This document shows positions 46,358 to 55,329 of a stretch of DNA of 64,000 nt, piece after piece (position 1 is the stretch's first letter; each line of letters begins with the position of its first letter). The DNA lies in assembly GCF_014212015.1 (NCBI RefSeq), contig NZ_JACJVN010000028.1, positions 151,306 to 215,305 on the forward strand. The letters run 5' to 3'. A program made the position numbers and the translations under genes. The notes under the pieces were generated by a model. That model had not been told where the DNA came from, did not search any database, and was given only the letters and a program-made list of their open reading frames with translations. The DNA comes from Cohnella lubricantis (GTDB lineage Bacteria > Bacillota > Bacilli > Paenibacillales > Paenibacillaceae).

Positions 46358-48676
46358 TTACCCGGATGAATCATCGCCAGCGGCGGCGGCCGCGCCGTCT
46401 TTATCCGCTTGCTCGCCGTTGCCGGCGCTGTCGGTGTCTTCGCCTTGGCTCGAGGCTTCGTCCTCGTCTTCCGCCTTCGCGCCGGCAGGGGCCAGCGTCA
46501 GCGCGACGGCAGTCTTGCCGCCGGACGAGCTCGTTTGCTGCGACACGACGTAGCCCTCGCCCTCCGCCGTACAAGACACGCCTAGCAGTGCGCACATCTC
46601 CAGCGCGTCGCGAAGCGACATACCCTGCATGTCCGGAACGCTTCCGGCGCTGCCCTTCGTCTCCGTCACGAGGAAGACGGACTGCGACGTCGGCAGCATG
46701 GTTCCCGCTCGCGGAACCTGCTGGAGAATCCGGGCCCCCTCTCCAAGCGTCTGCGCCGTGAAGGAATGATTCTTCAGCTCGTTCTTCGCTTGTTCGATCG
46801 TCATCCCGGTCACGTCCGGAACGGCTGCCGTCACGTGCTCGTCGGCCGCTCCGCCATTATCGGAGTTCTGGTTGTCCTTGCCGGCAGCGTCTTCTTCCAC
46901 CTTCGGCATCACGCCCAGATGCAGCAGCGATTGCCCCATGATCTGCTTGAAGATCGGCGCTACGACGCCGCCGCCGCTGGCATACTCATCCTCCGGCCGG
47001 TCGACCAACACGTACAGCACGATCTTGGGATCTTCGACCGGCGCATAGCCGATGAACGATACGACGTATTGACCCGATAGAATCTTGCCGTCCGAACCGT
47101 ATACTTGCGCCGTTCCCGTCTTGCCCGCGATGCGGTAGCCGGGAATGTAGGCGTTGCGCCCGGTGCCGATCTCCTTGTCGCTGACGACCTGCTCCAAATA
47201 TTCGCCGACCTGGCGCGACGTCTCCTCCGAGATCACTTGACGCACCACTTCCGGCTGCGTCACCGTCTTCTCGCCTGTCGCCGGATCCGTGATCGACTTC
47301 ACCAGATGCGGCTTCATCAGCTTGCCGCCGTTGGCGACGGCCGCGACCGCGGCTACCTGCTGCAGCGGCGTCACCGTGACGGCTTGACCGAAGGTGGCTG
47401 CCGCCCAGTCACGGTTCCATACGGGAATCGGGCTGCCGACGACTTCGCCCTGCAGCTCGATGCCCGTCTTGACGCCGAAGCCGAAATTGTTGATATACTC
47501 CTTAAATTTATCTTTGCCGAGCATCTCATAGCCGAGTTTAACGAACGCAACGTTACTGGAATGCTTCAAACCTTCAAGGAACGTAATCTTCCCCCAGCCC
47601 GAATAGTTAGAGTCGTGAATCGGCTTGTCCTTGCTCGAGATGCTGATGCTGCCGGATTGATAATATTCGTCCGGGTGGAACAGCCCCTCCTGAACCGCCG
47701 CCGCCAGCGTCACGATCTTGAACGTCGAGCCCGGCTCGTACACCGATTGGATCGCGTTGTTCTTGAACGCCTCCAGATTGCTCGCATCCTCCCAATACTC
47801 GTTCGGGTTGAAGTCGGGCAGGCTGACCATGCCGAGAATGTCCATCGTCTTCGGATCGGCGGCGATGGCCGTAATGCTGACTGGATTATATTCAGCATAG
47901 GCGGCCCGGACAGCCTCCTCCATATAGAACTGAATATCGGTATCGATCGTCGTCGTGACGTCTTTGCCGTCCACCGGCTGCTGAACTTCAAGCTCTCCGC
48001 CCGCCAGTTGCGTCCGAATGCCGTCCTTCTCGTACGTAATCTTGCCGGGCTGGCCTTGAAGAACGTCGTTCAACGTCTTCTCCAGCCCCATTCGCGGGAT
48101 ACCGTCCTTATCCTCGTAACCAAGCACCTGGGAAGCAAGAGAGTTCTTCGGATAGTATCGCTTCTGTTCCTCGATGAAATAAAGGCCGATGTCCGACTTG
48201 CCCGTCTGCTCGCTTAATTCGTCCTTAAACGCGATGAGCCGATCGGCGACTTCCTTGTCAATCTTCCAGCCTTCCGGACGGACTTCGCGCTGATCGTAAT
48301 AGCCGCCGTCCTTCTGCGCGTTGACGATATCGCGAACCTCGTTCTCCGGCTTGTCCAGCACAAGATGCAGCTTGGATACGATCTGGTCGAGCAGCCGCCA
48401 TTCGGGATGCTCGGCCTCCAGCGCGTGTATCTTCTTCGGACTCACGGCGACCGTATAGGCTGAAGCGTCGGCGGCGAGCACCTTGCCGTCCCGGTCGTAG
48501 ATGGTGCCGCGCTCTTGGGGCAGCGGCTTGCTCGTAATCCACGTCTTCCGCGCTTGCTCCGCCCAGAAAGGGCCGTGGGCAACCTGCACCAAATAGATAT
48601 GAACGATCAAACCGACAAAAAGGAGGGTTAGCAACCCTCCCAGCAACAGCGTACGAATTCGAATTCTTCTGGTCAT
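46358..48676 (-). CDS. class B penicillin-binding protein with PASTA domains (PbpB/FtsI-like)
   Basis: Septal transpeptidase. 772 residues: one membrane anchor at about 9-31, dimerisation domain (RGTIYDRDGKVLAADASAYTVAV), transpeptidase motifs YEPGSTFKI (Ser nucleophile), KHSSNV and AGKTGTAQVY, then two PASTA repeats (about 608-675 and 676-735). A final about 40 residues are acidic low-complexity (EDEDEASSQGEDTD...), unusual for the family. Position after ftsL matches B. subtilis pbpB. Confidence 0.95.
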   Translation of the reverse strand: MTRRIRIRTLLLGGLLTLLFVGLIVHIYLVQVAHGPFWAEQARKTWITSKPLPQERGTIYDRDGKVLAADASAYTVAVSPKKIHALEAEHPEWRLLDQIVSKLHLVLDKPENEVRDIVNAQKDGGYYDQREVRPEGWKIDKEVADRLIAFKDELSEQTGKSDIGLYFIEEQKRYYPKNSLASQVLGYEDKDGIPRMGLEKTLNDVLQGQPGKITYEKDGIRTQLAGGELEVQQPVDGKDVTTTIDTDIQFYMEEAVRAAYAEYNPVSITAIAADPKTMDILGMVSLPDFNPNEYWEDASNLEAFKNNAIQSVYEPGSTFKIVTLAAAVQEGLFHPDEYYQSGSISISSKDKPIHDSNYSGWGKITFLEGLKHSSNVAFVKLGYEMLGKDKFKEYINNFGFGVKTGIELQGEVVGSPIPVWNRDWAAATFGQAVTVTPLQQVAAVAAVANGGKLMKPHLVKSITDPATGEKTVTQPEVVRQVISEETSRQVGEYLEQVVSDKEIGTGRNAYIPGYRIAGKTGTAQVYGSDGKILSGQYVVSFIGYAPVEDPKIVLYVLVDRPEDEYASGGGVVAPIFKQIMGQSLLHLGVMPKVEEDAAGKDNQNSDNGGAADEHVTAAVPDVTGMTIEQAKNELKNHSFTAQTLGEGARILQQVPRAGTMLPTSQSVFLVTETKGSAGSVPDMQGMSLRDALEMCALLGVSCTAEGEGYVVSQQTSSSGGKTAVALTLAPAGAKAEDEDEASSQGEDTDSAGNGEQADKDGAAAAAGDDSSG

Positions 48677-48699
48677 TGCTCATCACCCTTCGCGCAAGC

Positions 48700-49110
48700 T
48701 TACGGCTTCGCTGTCCCGGACGCCTCGGACTCGCTTCCGTCCGAAGGAGACAAAGTGATCGGCTGCCCTCCTTGAGGCTGCAAGCCTAACTGCAACGCCT
48801 TCTCTTGGATATGGTTCGGATCTCTCAGCTTCTCGACTTCCCGCTGCAGCTCCTTCGACTGCTGGACGGTCTCTTCGTATTGGATGCTTGTCAATTGAAT
48901 CTCGCGATTCAATTGATAGAGGCTCGCATAACGATAGATCACAAGGCTGGACACGGCGACAAGCACCATGACGGTCAGCATATAGAGAAGCTTCTCGCCC
49001 ACCGGAATCGAGCGGCGGCGCAGCTGCGGAGCTTGCTGCCCGCGTTGTCTTGGAGTCGGTTGAGATGGCTTGCGTTCCTCTTGAAGCGCCAGATTCCCAT
49101 AGTATTGCAT
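48700..49110 (-). CDS. ftsL: cell division protein FtsL
   Basis: Small bitopic divisome protein. 136 residues from ATG 49110 (MQYYGNLALQEERK), 10 bases after GGGGGG: basic N-terminal region, one membrane helix (LLYMLTVMVLVAVSSLVIY), then an extracellular leucine-zipper coiled coil (NREIQLTSIQYEETVQQSKELQREVEKL) and a short tail. Partner of DivIB/FtsQ and the PBP next to it. Confidence 0.9.
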   Translation of the reverse strand: MQYYGNLALQEERKPSQPTPRQRGQQAPQLRRRSIPVGEKLLYMLTVMVLVAVSSLVIYRYASLYQLNREIQLTSIQYEETVQQSKELQREVEKLRDPNHIQEKALQLGLQPQGGQPITLSPSDGSESEASGTAKP

Positions 49111-49178
49111 AGCGTAATTGCCCCCCTTGCGAATGCTGTTCATAATCTATCAGATAAAAAGTTGGATTCGGCTTCTCG

Positions 49179-50153
49179 TTAGTGTCCGGCGGAACCGCCG
49201 AGCTTCTCGGCGATGCGCAGCTTGGAGGAGCGCGCCCGGTTGTTCAGCTCCAATTCCTCTTCGGAAGGAAGGATCGGCTTGCGCGGCGTCAGCCGCAGCC
49301 TTCCGTCGCCGCCTCCGCAGACGCACACCGGAAAGTCCGGCGGGCAGCGGCAAGTCGCGACTTCCTTCGCGAACGTCTCCTTGCATATTCGGTCTTCGAG
49401 CGAATGGAAGGTAATGACCGCGATGCGGCCTCCCGGCTTCACGCAATCGATCGCCTGCTCGAGCGCCTCGCGGAATGCGCCCAGCTCGTCGTTCACGGCG
49501 ATGCGAATCGCCTGGAATGAACGCTTGGCCGGATGCGGACCCGTTCTTCTTGCCGCGGCGGGGATGCCGGCCTTGATTAACTCGACAAGCTGCCCCGTCG
49601 TCTCGATCGGCGCCTTCTCCCTCGCCTGCACGATGTGCCTGGCGATTCTGCGGGCGAACTTCTCCTCGCCGTAATCCCGAAGGATTCGCGCGATGTCCGC
49701 TTCCTCCCACTCGTTGACGATCTCCTTCGCCGTCAAGCGCTGGCTCCGATCCATCCGCATGTCCAACTCGGCCTCTTGATGGTAGCTGAAGCCTCGGTCC
49801 GCTTCATCCAGCTGCGGGCTGGAGACGCCGAGGTCGAACAGCACGCCGTCAACCTGCGGGACGCCGCCCTCGAGCGGAACCTCGGCTTCCTTCAGCGCCT
49901 CGGTCAGGCGCCGGAAGTTGCTCTTGACCAACGTAACGGCTTCGCCATAAGGCTTCAGCTTCTCCCGCGCATGGGCAAGTGCGGTATCGTCCTGATCCAG
50001 CCCGATCAGCCGGCCCCGGCCCGGAGCCAGCCTTGACGCGATCGCCTCGCTGTGGCCCGCCCCGCCGAGCGTGCAGTCGACGTAGATGCCGTCTTCTCTC
50101 ACGCGCAGCCCTTCGACCGCTTCCTTAAGCAGCACGGTAATATGTTGGAACAT
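49179..50153 (-). CDS. rsmH: 16S rRNA (cytosine(1402)-N(4))-methyltransferase
   Basis: SAM-dependent methylation of C1402 in the 30S P site. 324 residues; [16 protein letters not shown] start, SAM motif [44 protein letters not shown] and [12 protein letters not shown]. It is the standard second gene of the dcw cluster, 75 bases after mraZ. Confidence 0.97.
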   Translation of the reverse strand: MFQHITVLLKEAVEGLRVREDGIYVDCTLGGAGHSEAIASRLAPGRGRLIGLDQDDTALAHAREKLKPYGEAVTLVKSNFRRLTEALKEAEVPLEGGVPQVDGVLFDLGVSSPQLDEADRGFSYHQEAELDMRMDRSQRLTAKEIVNEWEEADIARILRDYGEEKFARRIARHIVQAREKAPIETTGQLVELIKAGIPAAARRTGPHPAKRSFQAIRIAVNDELGAFREALEQAIDCVKPGGRIAVITFHSLEDRICKETFAKEVATCRCPPDFPVCVCGGGDGRLRLTPRKPILPSEEELELNNRARSSKLRIAEKLGGSAGH

Positions 50154-50228
50154 GATGCAAGCCTCCCGGCAACCTCTCGGGTCGCTTCTGTCTGTCTATG
50201 TATGTAACTAGCAATGTGTAAACGACGG

Positions 50229-50666
50229 TCAGAAATTAAAATCAAAATCGACGAGCTTCTCGGCAATCTCGCCAAAGGACTCTTGCGACTGCAGGTTATA
50301 AGACTCCCAGGTTGACCTGTCCCAGATCTCCACACGCGTGGAGACGCCGATGACGACGCATTCCTTCTCGAGCTTGGCGTATTCGCGCAAATGGGCGGGC
50401 ACGTTTACCCTTCCCTGTTTGTCCCATTCGCATTCCGACGCGCCCGAGAAGAAGAAACGGGTGAAAGCGCGGGCGTCGGACTTCATCATCGGCAGCTGCT
50501 TCAGCTTCTGCTCCAGCAGGCTCCATTCTTGGCGCGGATAGACGAACAAGCAGTTGTCCAAGCCGCGGGTGAGGATAAAATCGGCGCCGAGGGCATCGCG
50601 AAACTTCGCAGGGATGATGATGCGTCCCTTGTCATCGATCGTGTGCTGAAATTCCCCGAGAAACAT
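50229..50666 (-). CDS. mraZ: transcriptional regulator MraZ
   Basis: AbrB-like ring-forming DNA-binding protein that controls its own dcw cluster. 145 residues with two MraZ repeats, each with a DxxGR box: [14 protein letters not shown] near 10-23 and [15 protein letters not shown] near 81-95. Direct repeats matching known MraZ sites lie 23-53 bases upstream of its ATG. Confidence 0.97.
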   Translation of the reverse strand: MFLGEFQHTIDDKGRIIIPAKFRDALGADFILTRGLDNCLFVYPRQEWSLLEQKLKQLPMMKSDARAFTRFFFSGASECEWDKQGRVNVPAHLREYAKLEKECVVIGVSTRVEIWDRSTWESYNLQSQESFGEIAEKLVDFDFNF

Positions 50667-50688
50667 TTGCCCCCGTCACCCCCATCAT

Positions 50689-50719
50689 CCACCACTTTCC
50701 ACCACTTTGAACCACATAT
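50689..50719 (-). promoter_or_regulatory. MraZ-box operator array
   Basis: On minus, three direct repeats with a 10-bp period: ATGTGGTTCA, AAGTGGTGGA, AAGTGGTGGA. These fit published MraZ boxes (AAAGTG/GTGG-type tandem repeats). They lie between the upstream terminator and mraZ. Confidence 0.82.
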
Positions 50720-50738
50720 GATGAAATATTCGCGTCAT

Positions 50739-50770
50739 AAAATAAAAATCCTGCTCCGAGAGCAGGATTT
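50739..50770 (-). terminator. terminator of the DUF4349 gene
   Basis: Perfect 11-bp stem AAATCCTGCTC (50746-50756) with GAGCAGGATTT (50760-50770), 3-base loop, followed by TTATTTT on minus. It isolates the dcw cluster from genes to its right. Confidence 0.9.
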
Positions 50771-50819
50771 GTTAAAAAATTATTTTAGCCGATAAAATTA
50801 TGGCCGAGCAGATTCGACG

Positions 50820-51947
50820 TCAATCGACCGGCCTCTCCTCTTCCTCCGCCGCGGCTCCAAGGCTGGCCGGCGGTACGGCCGCGGCCGGATCGGACGCCGC
50901 CGCATTCAGCTCCTTGCGCCGCGCCGCCGCGCGAATTCGTTGGGCGGCTCGGGCTTTGCGGGTCCACCAGTAGGCGGGAACGCCGATCACCGCAGCGACG
51001 AGCAGCACCGGCAGCAGACCGGCCGCGAAGGTCAGCAGCCCTTCTCCGATGCGCCCCAGCAAGCGGGTTGTTCCCACCAGAGCGTCGCCCAGCTTAGCGC
51101 CCAGTCCGGCATTCTCCTCTGCCTTCGCCGTCTCTCTCTCGCTAATCTCATAGAGCCGCAAGTTGATCGTGGAATAAGCGACGTTCTGATCCAAGTAGCG
51201 CATCCGGCCTTTGATCTTCTCGATCTCCTGCTGCACGCTGCCTAGCGCGTTCGAGAAGGCGACCAGATCGTCCGTACTCGCCGCCTTGTCCATGAAGGCG
51301 AGCATCCGCGCCTCTTCGGCCTGCTTGGCCGTGAGCCTTCCTTCCAGATCGACGTATTCTTCGGTCACGTCGCTGCCTTGAATCTGCCGATCGAAGCCTT
51401 CGTTCGGAATTGCCTTGAGCAGCGCCAGGAAGGAGCTAAAGTTGGCGGAAGGCACTTTGATGACATAAGTTGAACCGATCTCGTCGCCGTTGTTCGTGTC
51501 CGAGAATTGAACGATGAAGCCCTGGCTTTGGAAAATGGCGTTGCTGACCTTCTCTTCCGCTTTGTCGAAGCTCTCTGCCTTCAGAACCACGGTCGCGGAG
51601 TATATCATCTTCCGGTTGTACCCCGCGTTAGCGTCTGCGATCGCTCCGATGCCGCTGCCCGTGCCCGCCGCCGTATCCGCACCCTGCGCGGCTGAAGAAG
51701 CGCTCGGCGCCGATTCGGCGGAACCGGAAGCGTCTTGAGCCGTTCGGTCTTCGCTGCCGCTCTCGCCGGAGCCTAAAGCGAGGCTCTCGCCGAATCCAGC
51801 CGAAGCCGGCTCCGCACCGTCAGCCATCGATGCCGCACTGTCGTCGTTGGAACTGGATGAGCATGCGGCAAGCGCAGCGAGCAGCAGCAGCGCAGCCAGC
51901 GAGCCCAACAACCATTTTCCCCATCTGTCTCTGTTCGGAAGCTCCAT
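50820..51947 (-). CDS. DUF4349 lipoprotein
   Basis: 375 residues. Lipoprotein signal with lipobox LAAC at about residue 26-29, a Ser/Ala/Gly/Asp-rich linker to about 105, then the DUF4349 domain (RKMIYSATVVLKAESFDKAEEKVSNAIFQSQGFI...) with a coiled-coil stretch (AKQAEEARMLAFMDKAAS...IEKIKGRM). A membrane helix near the C terminus is followed by an Ala-rich tail. Surface protein of unknown function. ATG 51947 follows AGGGGGAA. Confidence 0.85.
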   Translation of the reverse strand: MELPNRDRWGKWLLGSLAALLLLAALAACSSSSNDDSAASMADGAEPASAGFGESLALGSGESGSEDRTAQDASGSAESAPSASSAAQGADTAAGTGSGIGAIADANAGYNRKMIYSATVVLKAESFDKAEEKVSNAIFQSQGFIVQFSDTNNGDEIGSTYVIKVPSANFSSFLALLKAIPNEGFDRQIQGSDVTEEYVDLEGRLTAKQAEEARMLAFMDKAASTDDLVAFSNALGSVQQEIEKIKGRMRYLDQNVAYSTINLRLYEISERETAKAEENAGLGAKLGDALVGTTRLLGRIGEGLLTFAAGLLPVLLVAAVIGVPAYWWTRKARAAQRIRAAARRKELNAAASDPAAAVPPASLGAAAEEEERPVD

Positions 51948-52051
51948 CGTTGTGTTCCCCCTCTATCTCATTTGGTCCGTTCGCCAAACTAGACGGGGAA
52001 TGGGTGGCAAAAGTTACATGTTCTGGGTTTGTTCGTCTCTGAGAGCAATAT

Positions 52052-52088
52052 AAAAAACCTCCCGTGTGCCTAGGATCGGCACGGGAGG
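52052..52088 (-). terminator. terminator of ahcY
   Basis: CCTCCCGTG (52058-52066) pairs with CACGGGAGG (52080-52088), with an inner stem, followed by TTTTTTATA on minus. Confidence 0.92.
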
Positions 52089-52104
52089 CATAAACGCAGC
52101 AAAC

Positions 52105-53367
52105 TTAGTGGGAGGCCCAGCTGTCCAAGTAAGCCTTCTGTTCGTCGGTCAGCCGGTCGATGGAGATGCCGAGCGACTCCAGCTTCGTGCGCGCCACTTG
52201 CTCGTCGAGCTCGTAAGGAACGTTCACGACGCGGTTGCCGATCGAAGCATAGTTGTCGTTCACATACTTCAGCGACAGCGCCTGCAGCGCGAACGTCATG
52301 TCCATGATCTCGGCCGGATGCCCGTCGCCGGCGGCCAAGTTCACGAGACGGCCTTCGGCGAGGACATAGATGCGGCGGCCGTCCTTGAGCGCATACTCCT
52401 CGATATTGCGGCGAACCGTCCGCTTCGATACAGCCAGCTCGGCCAGCTCGACCAGGTTCACTTCCACATCGAAGTGGCCGGCGTTGGACAGAATCGCGCC
52501 ATCCTTCATGTTCGCTATATGGCGGCCGCGAATGACGTCCCGATTGCCGGTAACGGTCACGAAGAATTCGCCAACCTTGGACGCTTCGTCCATCGAGAGC
52601 ACAGTGAAGCCGTCCATATAAGCCTCCACCGCTTTGATCGCGTCGACTTCCGTCACGACGACGTTCGCGCCGAGTCCCTTCGCCCGCATGGCGACGCCTT
52701 TGCCGCACCAGCCGTAGCCGTTCACGACGACCGTCTTGCCTGCGACAACCAGATTTGTCGTCCGGTTAATGCCGTCCCATACCGATTGGCCGGTGCCGTA
52801 GCGGTTGTCGAACAAATACTTGCAATAAGCATCGTTGACCGCCACCATCGGGAACTTCAGCGAGCCTTCCTTGTCCATCGCCTTCAGACGCAGAATGCCC
52901 GTCGTCGTCTCTTCAGCCCCGCCTCTCACATTCGAAATGAGATCCTGGCGCTCGGTATGCAGAATCGTGACGAGGTCTCCCCCGTCGTCGATGATCAGGT
53001 CCGGCTTCGTCTCGACGGTCTTCACGAGCAGGTTGTGATATTCTTCGGGAGTCGGATTGTACTTGGCGAATACGGCGATGCCGTCCTCAACCAGCGCCGC
53101 GCACACATCGTCCTGCGTCGACAGCGGATTGCTGCCCGTAATGGCTACTTCGGCGCCGCCCGCCTGCACGACTTTGGCCAAATACGCCGTCTTCGCCTCC
53201 AGATGAAGCGAGATCGCGACGCGCAGTCCCTTGAACGACTGCTCGCGCTCGAATTGCTCCCGAATCCGGTTCAGCACCGGCATATGGGCCGAAGCCCAGT
53301 CAATCTTGAGTCTGCCTTCCGGCGCTAGGGAAGGATCTTTAATTACGCTTTGCAGTGATGTTCTCAT
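52105..53367 (-). CDS. ahcY: adenosylhomocysteinase
   Basis: NAD-dependent hydrolysis of S-adenosylhomocysteine to adenosine and homocysteine. 420 residues from ATG 53367 (MRTSLQSVIKDPSLAPEGRLKIDWA), after AGGAGG. Shows SLHLEAKTAYLA, the substrate region DDGGDLVTILH, the NAD motif VVNGYGWCGKGVAMRAKGLGANV and GHFDVEVNLVEL. It lacks the about 40-residue insert of proteobacterial forms and resembles the shorter archaeal/thermophile type. Many Bacilli use MtnN/LuxS instead. Confidence 0.95.
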   Translation of the reverse strand: MRTSLQSVIKDPSLAPEGRLKIDWASAHMPVLNRIREQFEREQSFKGLRVAISLHLEAKTAYLAKVVQAGGAEVAITGSNPLSTQDDVCAALVEDGIAVFAKYNPTPEEYHNLLVKTVETKPDLIIDDGGDLVTILHTERQDLISNVRGGAEETTTGILRLKAMDKEGSLKFPMVAVNDAYCKYLFDNRYGTGQSVWDGINRTTNLVVAGKTVVVNGYGWCGKGVAMRAKGLGANVVVTEVDAIKAVEAYMDGFTVLSMDEASKVGEFFVTVTGNRDVIRGRHIANMKDGAILSNAGHFDVEVNLVELAELAVSKRTVRRNIEEYALKDGRRIYVLAEGRLVNLAAGDGHPAEIMDMTFALQALSLKYVNDNYASIGNRVVNVPYELDEQVARTKLESLGISIDRLTDEQKAYLDSWASH

Positions 53368-53419
53368 AGGGAATACTTCCTCCTCTTGATGTTCGAGTAC
53401 AGAATACGAGCCAAGCAAA

Positions 53420-55051
53420 TTATTCCGAGACAATACGGTGTCCGCCTGTGACATCGTATGGCGCTTGCTTCCACAGCTCCAGCCAATCCGGGCCGTAACG
53501 GTTCAAGAAGTGAATGGCGCCGTAGATGCGCTCCTGCGGCTTGCCCTGCGGCCACAGCGAGAAGCGCATCCGATCCCATTGCCTAAGCCCAGCGTCATGC
53601 TTCTTCGCCACCGAATCCTCCGCCCGCTCCTGCAGGTAGGCGATCTGCTGCATGATTCTGTCGCGGTTCGCCTCGCCAAGCTTGGCAAGACCCGATTCGA
53701 CCTGCGCCACCGTATCCAAGATCGGTGCGTACAGCTCCGCGAACCGCTCGCGGACGGCCGCGAATTTCGCTTCTAGCTGCCACTGGTCCTGCCGCTCCAG
53801 CCACTGCGCCTTCAGCTCATCGCCCCGCCGAATAATATCAAGCGGCGACACCTCGTATTTCTCAAGCAGCTTGACGACGCCGGGCTCCAAATAGGTGAAC
53901 GACTGCCGAGGCACGATAAGCGGCATCTCTATCTCCAATCGGGCGAACGCCGGACCGAGCTGCCCCCAATAGGCGATCTCGGACGGCCCAAGCACGGTCG
54001 CCAGCACCGGCAGCGCAAAGTCCTGCATGAGAGGCCTCGTCAGCGCATTATTACTGAGTCGGTCCGGGTTCTCGTCTGCCAGTCGTAGGAGCTCGTCTCG
54101 TTCGAAGGAGACCTCGCCCCGGCGGTCGGCGAAGCGGCCGTTCTGCTTGTAGAGCAGCACGCGTCCCGCATCGCCATGAACGAACAGGTTGGCGCAGCCG
54201 GGAGCCGATTCGGCTTGAACCGGCCAGCCCAGCGAGCGGACGCGGCTGTCACCTTCCGCGAGCGCCGCTTCCACTTCGTCATTCCGTTCAATCAGTCTGC
54301 GGAAGAACGAGCCTTCCAGCCGCCGAAGCGCCGGATCGTCGGCATCGAGCAGCACGAGGCCGTCCGAGCCGAACCAATCCGAGAGCAGGCGCGCGAACGC
54401 GATGGTCAGCGTCGGCGCATCGGCCACTTGCTCGCGAAGGCGGTCCAGCAGCGCCGGCTTGAATTCTGAATCGGGCAGCGCGGCCGACAGCTCTTCGACA
54501 GCGGCAGCCCATTGCTCCGACGACAGCTCGGTTCGGCTGACCGCATGGCGCGCCCCTTCCGGCCGCTCAATGCGAATCCGCTTCACTTGTCCTTCGATCG
54601 ATCCGATATGGACATGATTGGCTTCGTCGAAGTCATGATCTTCCCCTGCGATCCAGAACACGGGCACGACCGGACGTCCGAGCAGCTCCTCGGCGTATTT
54701 GGCCGTCTGAATGACCGTTAACGCCTTGTAGACGATCAGCAGCGCACCGCCGAACAGCCCGGCTTGTTGACCGCCGACGACGGCGAGCGCTTGATCGCGC
54801 TCCAGCGAATCAATGGCGCGAACCGCCGCCTCATGCGTCCCGATGCGCGTTTGATAAGCGCGAAGGACAGATGCGAGTTGGCTGCGGTCAGCCCGGTTAG
54901 CTTCGGTCCGGTCGAGCCAATCCGCCCGGCCGAGCCAGTCTTGCGAATTAGAAGGATGGGATCCGAACAAGCCGCATACGGCCGGATCAGCCATCCGATA
55001 ACGTTCCGCCAGAGACGGAGAAGACAGCCCTTCTAGGGGAGTCAAATTCAT
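53420..55051 (-). CDS. bshC: bacillithiol biosynthesis cysteine-adding enzyme BshC
   Basis: Last step of bacillithiol synthesis: adds Cys to GlcN-malate. 543 residues from ATG 55051 (MNLTPLEGLSSPS), 8 bases after GGGAGG. It has GGQQAGLFGGALLIVYKALTVI and FWIAGEDHDFDEANHV, both BshC hallmarks, and a C-terminal coiled coil. BshC upstream of mraZ is the order in B. subtilis; here ahcY and the DUF4349 gene lie between. Confidence 0.95.
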   Translation of the reverse strand: MNLTPLEGLSSPSLAERYRMADPAVCGLFGSHPSNSQDWLGRADWLDRTEANRADRSQLASVLRAYQTRIGTHEAAVRAIDSLERDQALAVVGGQQAGLFGGALLIVYKALTVIQTAKYAEELLGRPVVPVFWIAGEDHDFDEANHVHIGSIEGQVKRIRIERPEGARHAVSRTELSSEQWAAAVEELSAALPDSEFKPALLDRLREQVADAPTLTIAFARLLSDWFGSDGLVLLDADDPALRRLEGSFFRRLIERNDEVEAALAEGDSRVRSLGWPVQAESAPGCANLFVHGDAGRVLLYKQNGRFADRRGEVSFERDELLRLADENPDRLSNNALTRPLMQDFALPVLATVLGPSEIAYWGQLGPAFARLEIEMPLIVPRQSFTYLEPGVVKLLEKYEVSPLDIIRRGDELKAQWLERQDQWQLEAKFAAVRERFAELYAPILDTVAQVESGLAKLGEANRDRIMQQIAYLQERAEDSVAKKHDAGLRQWDRMRFSLWPQGKPQERIYGAIHFLNRYGPDWLELWKQAPYDVTGGHRIVSE

Positions 55052-55099
55052 CAGGGGGTCCTCCCGACTAATAAATAGCAAGTAACATATCCAAAGTTG

Positions 55100-55128
55100 A
55101 TTGTACATGAATAGGTAAGCTTCGGCAA
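55100..55128 (-). promoter_or_regulatory. candidate promoter of bshC
   Basis: TTGCCG (55123-55128), 17-base spacer, TACAAT (55100-55105) on minus, about 50 bases upstream of the bshC ATG. The remaining 55129-55261 holds no ORF or motif I recognise. Confidence 0.55.
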
Positions 55129-55261
55129 AGAGCAAAGTGAAGCGGTCCTTTGAAGCCTATCGCGATTGCTGCGGCAGACCCCCAAGGAATCTCGCAGCTT
55201 ATCCTCCAACCTATTCGCCTCGGCGCCCGCAAGTGTTCGCGGATTCGCCCGATTCCAACGC

Positions 55262-55307
55262 GAAGAGGCCGCTCCCCGGGCGTCCGGCCCGAAGCAGCAG
55301 CCTCTTC
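55262..55307 (-). terminator. long hairpin after oppF
   Basis: GAAGAGGC (55262-55269) pairs with GCCTCTTC (55300-55307), with inner CGGGC/GCCCG pairing. There is no T tract, so it may be a 3' stability element rather than a full terminator. Confidence 0.45.
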
Positions 55308-55329
55308 AGCAGCTTCTCTTGCAATTGTC

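Noticed and set aside
50720..50745. sigma-A promoter for mraZ
   Set aside because: The sequence is AT-rich, but no -35/-10 pair with acceptable spacing could be chosen with confidence.
52066..53328. 420-residue plus-strand frame opposite ahcY
   Set aside because: Antisense shadow of ahcY; it also runs through that gene's terminator hairpin.
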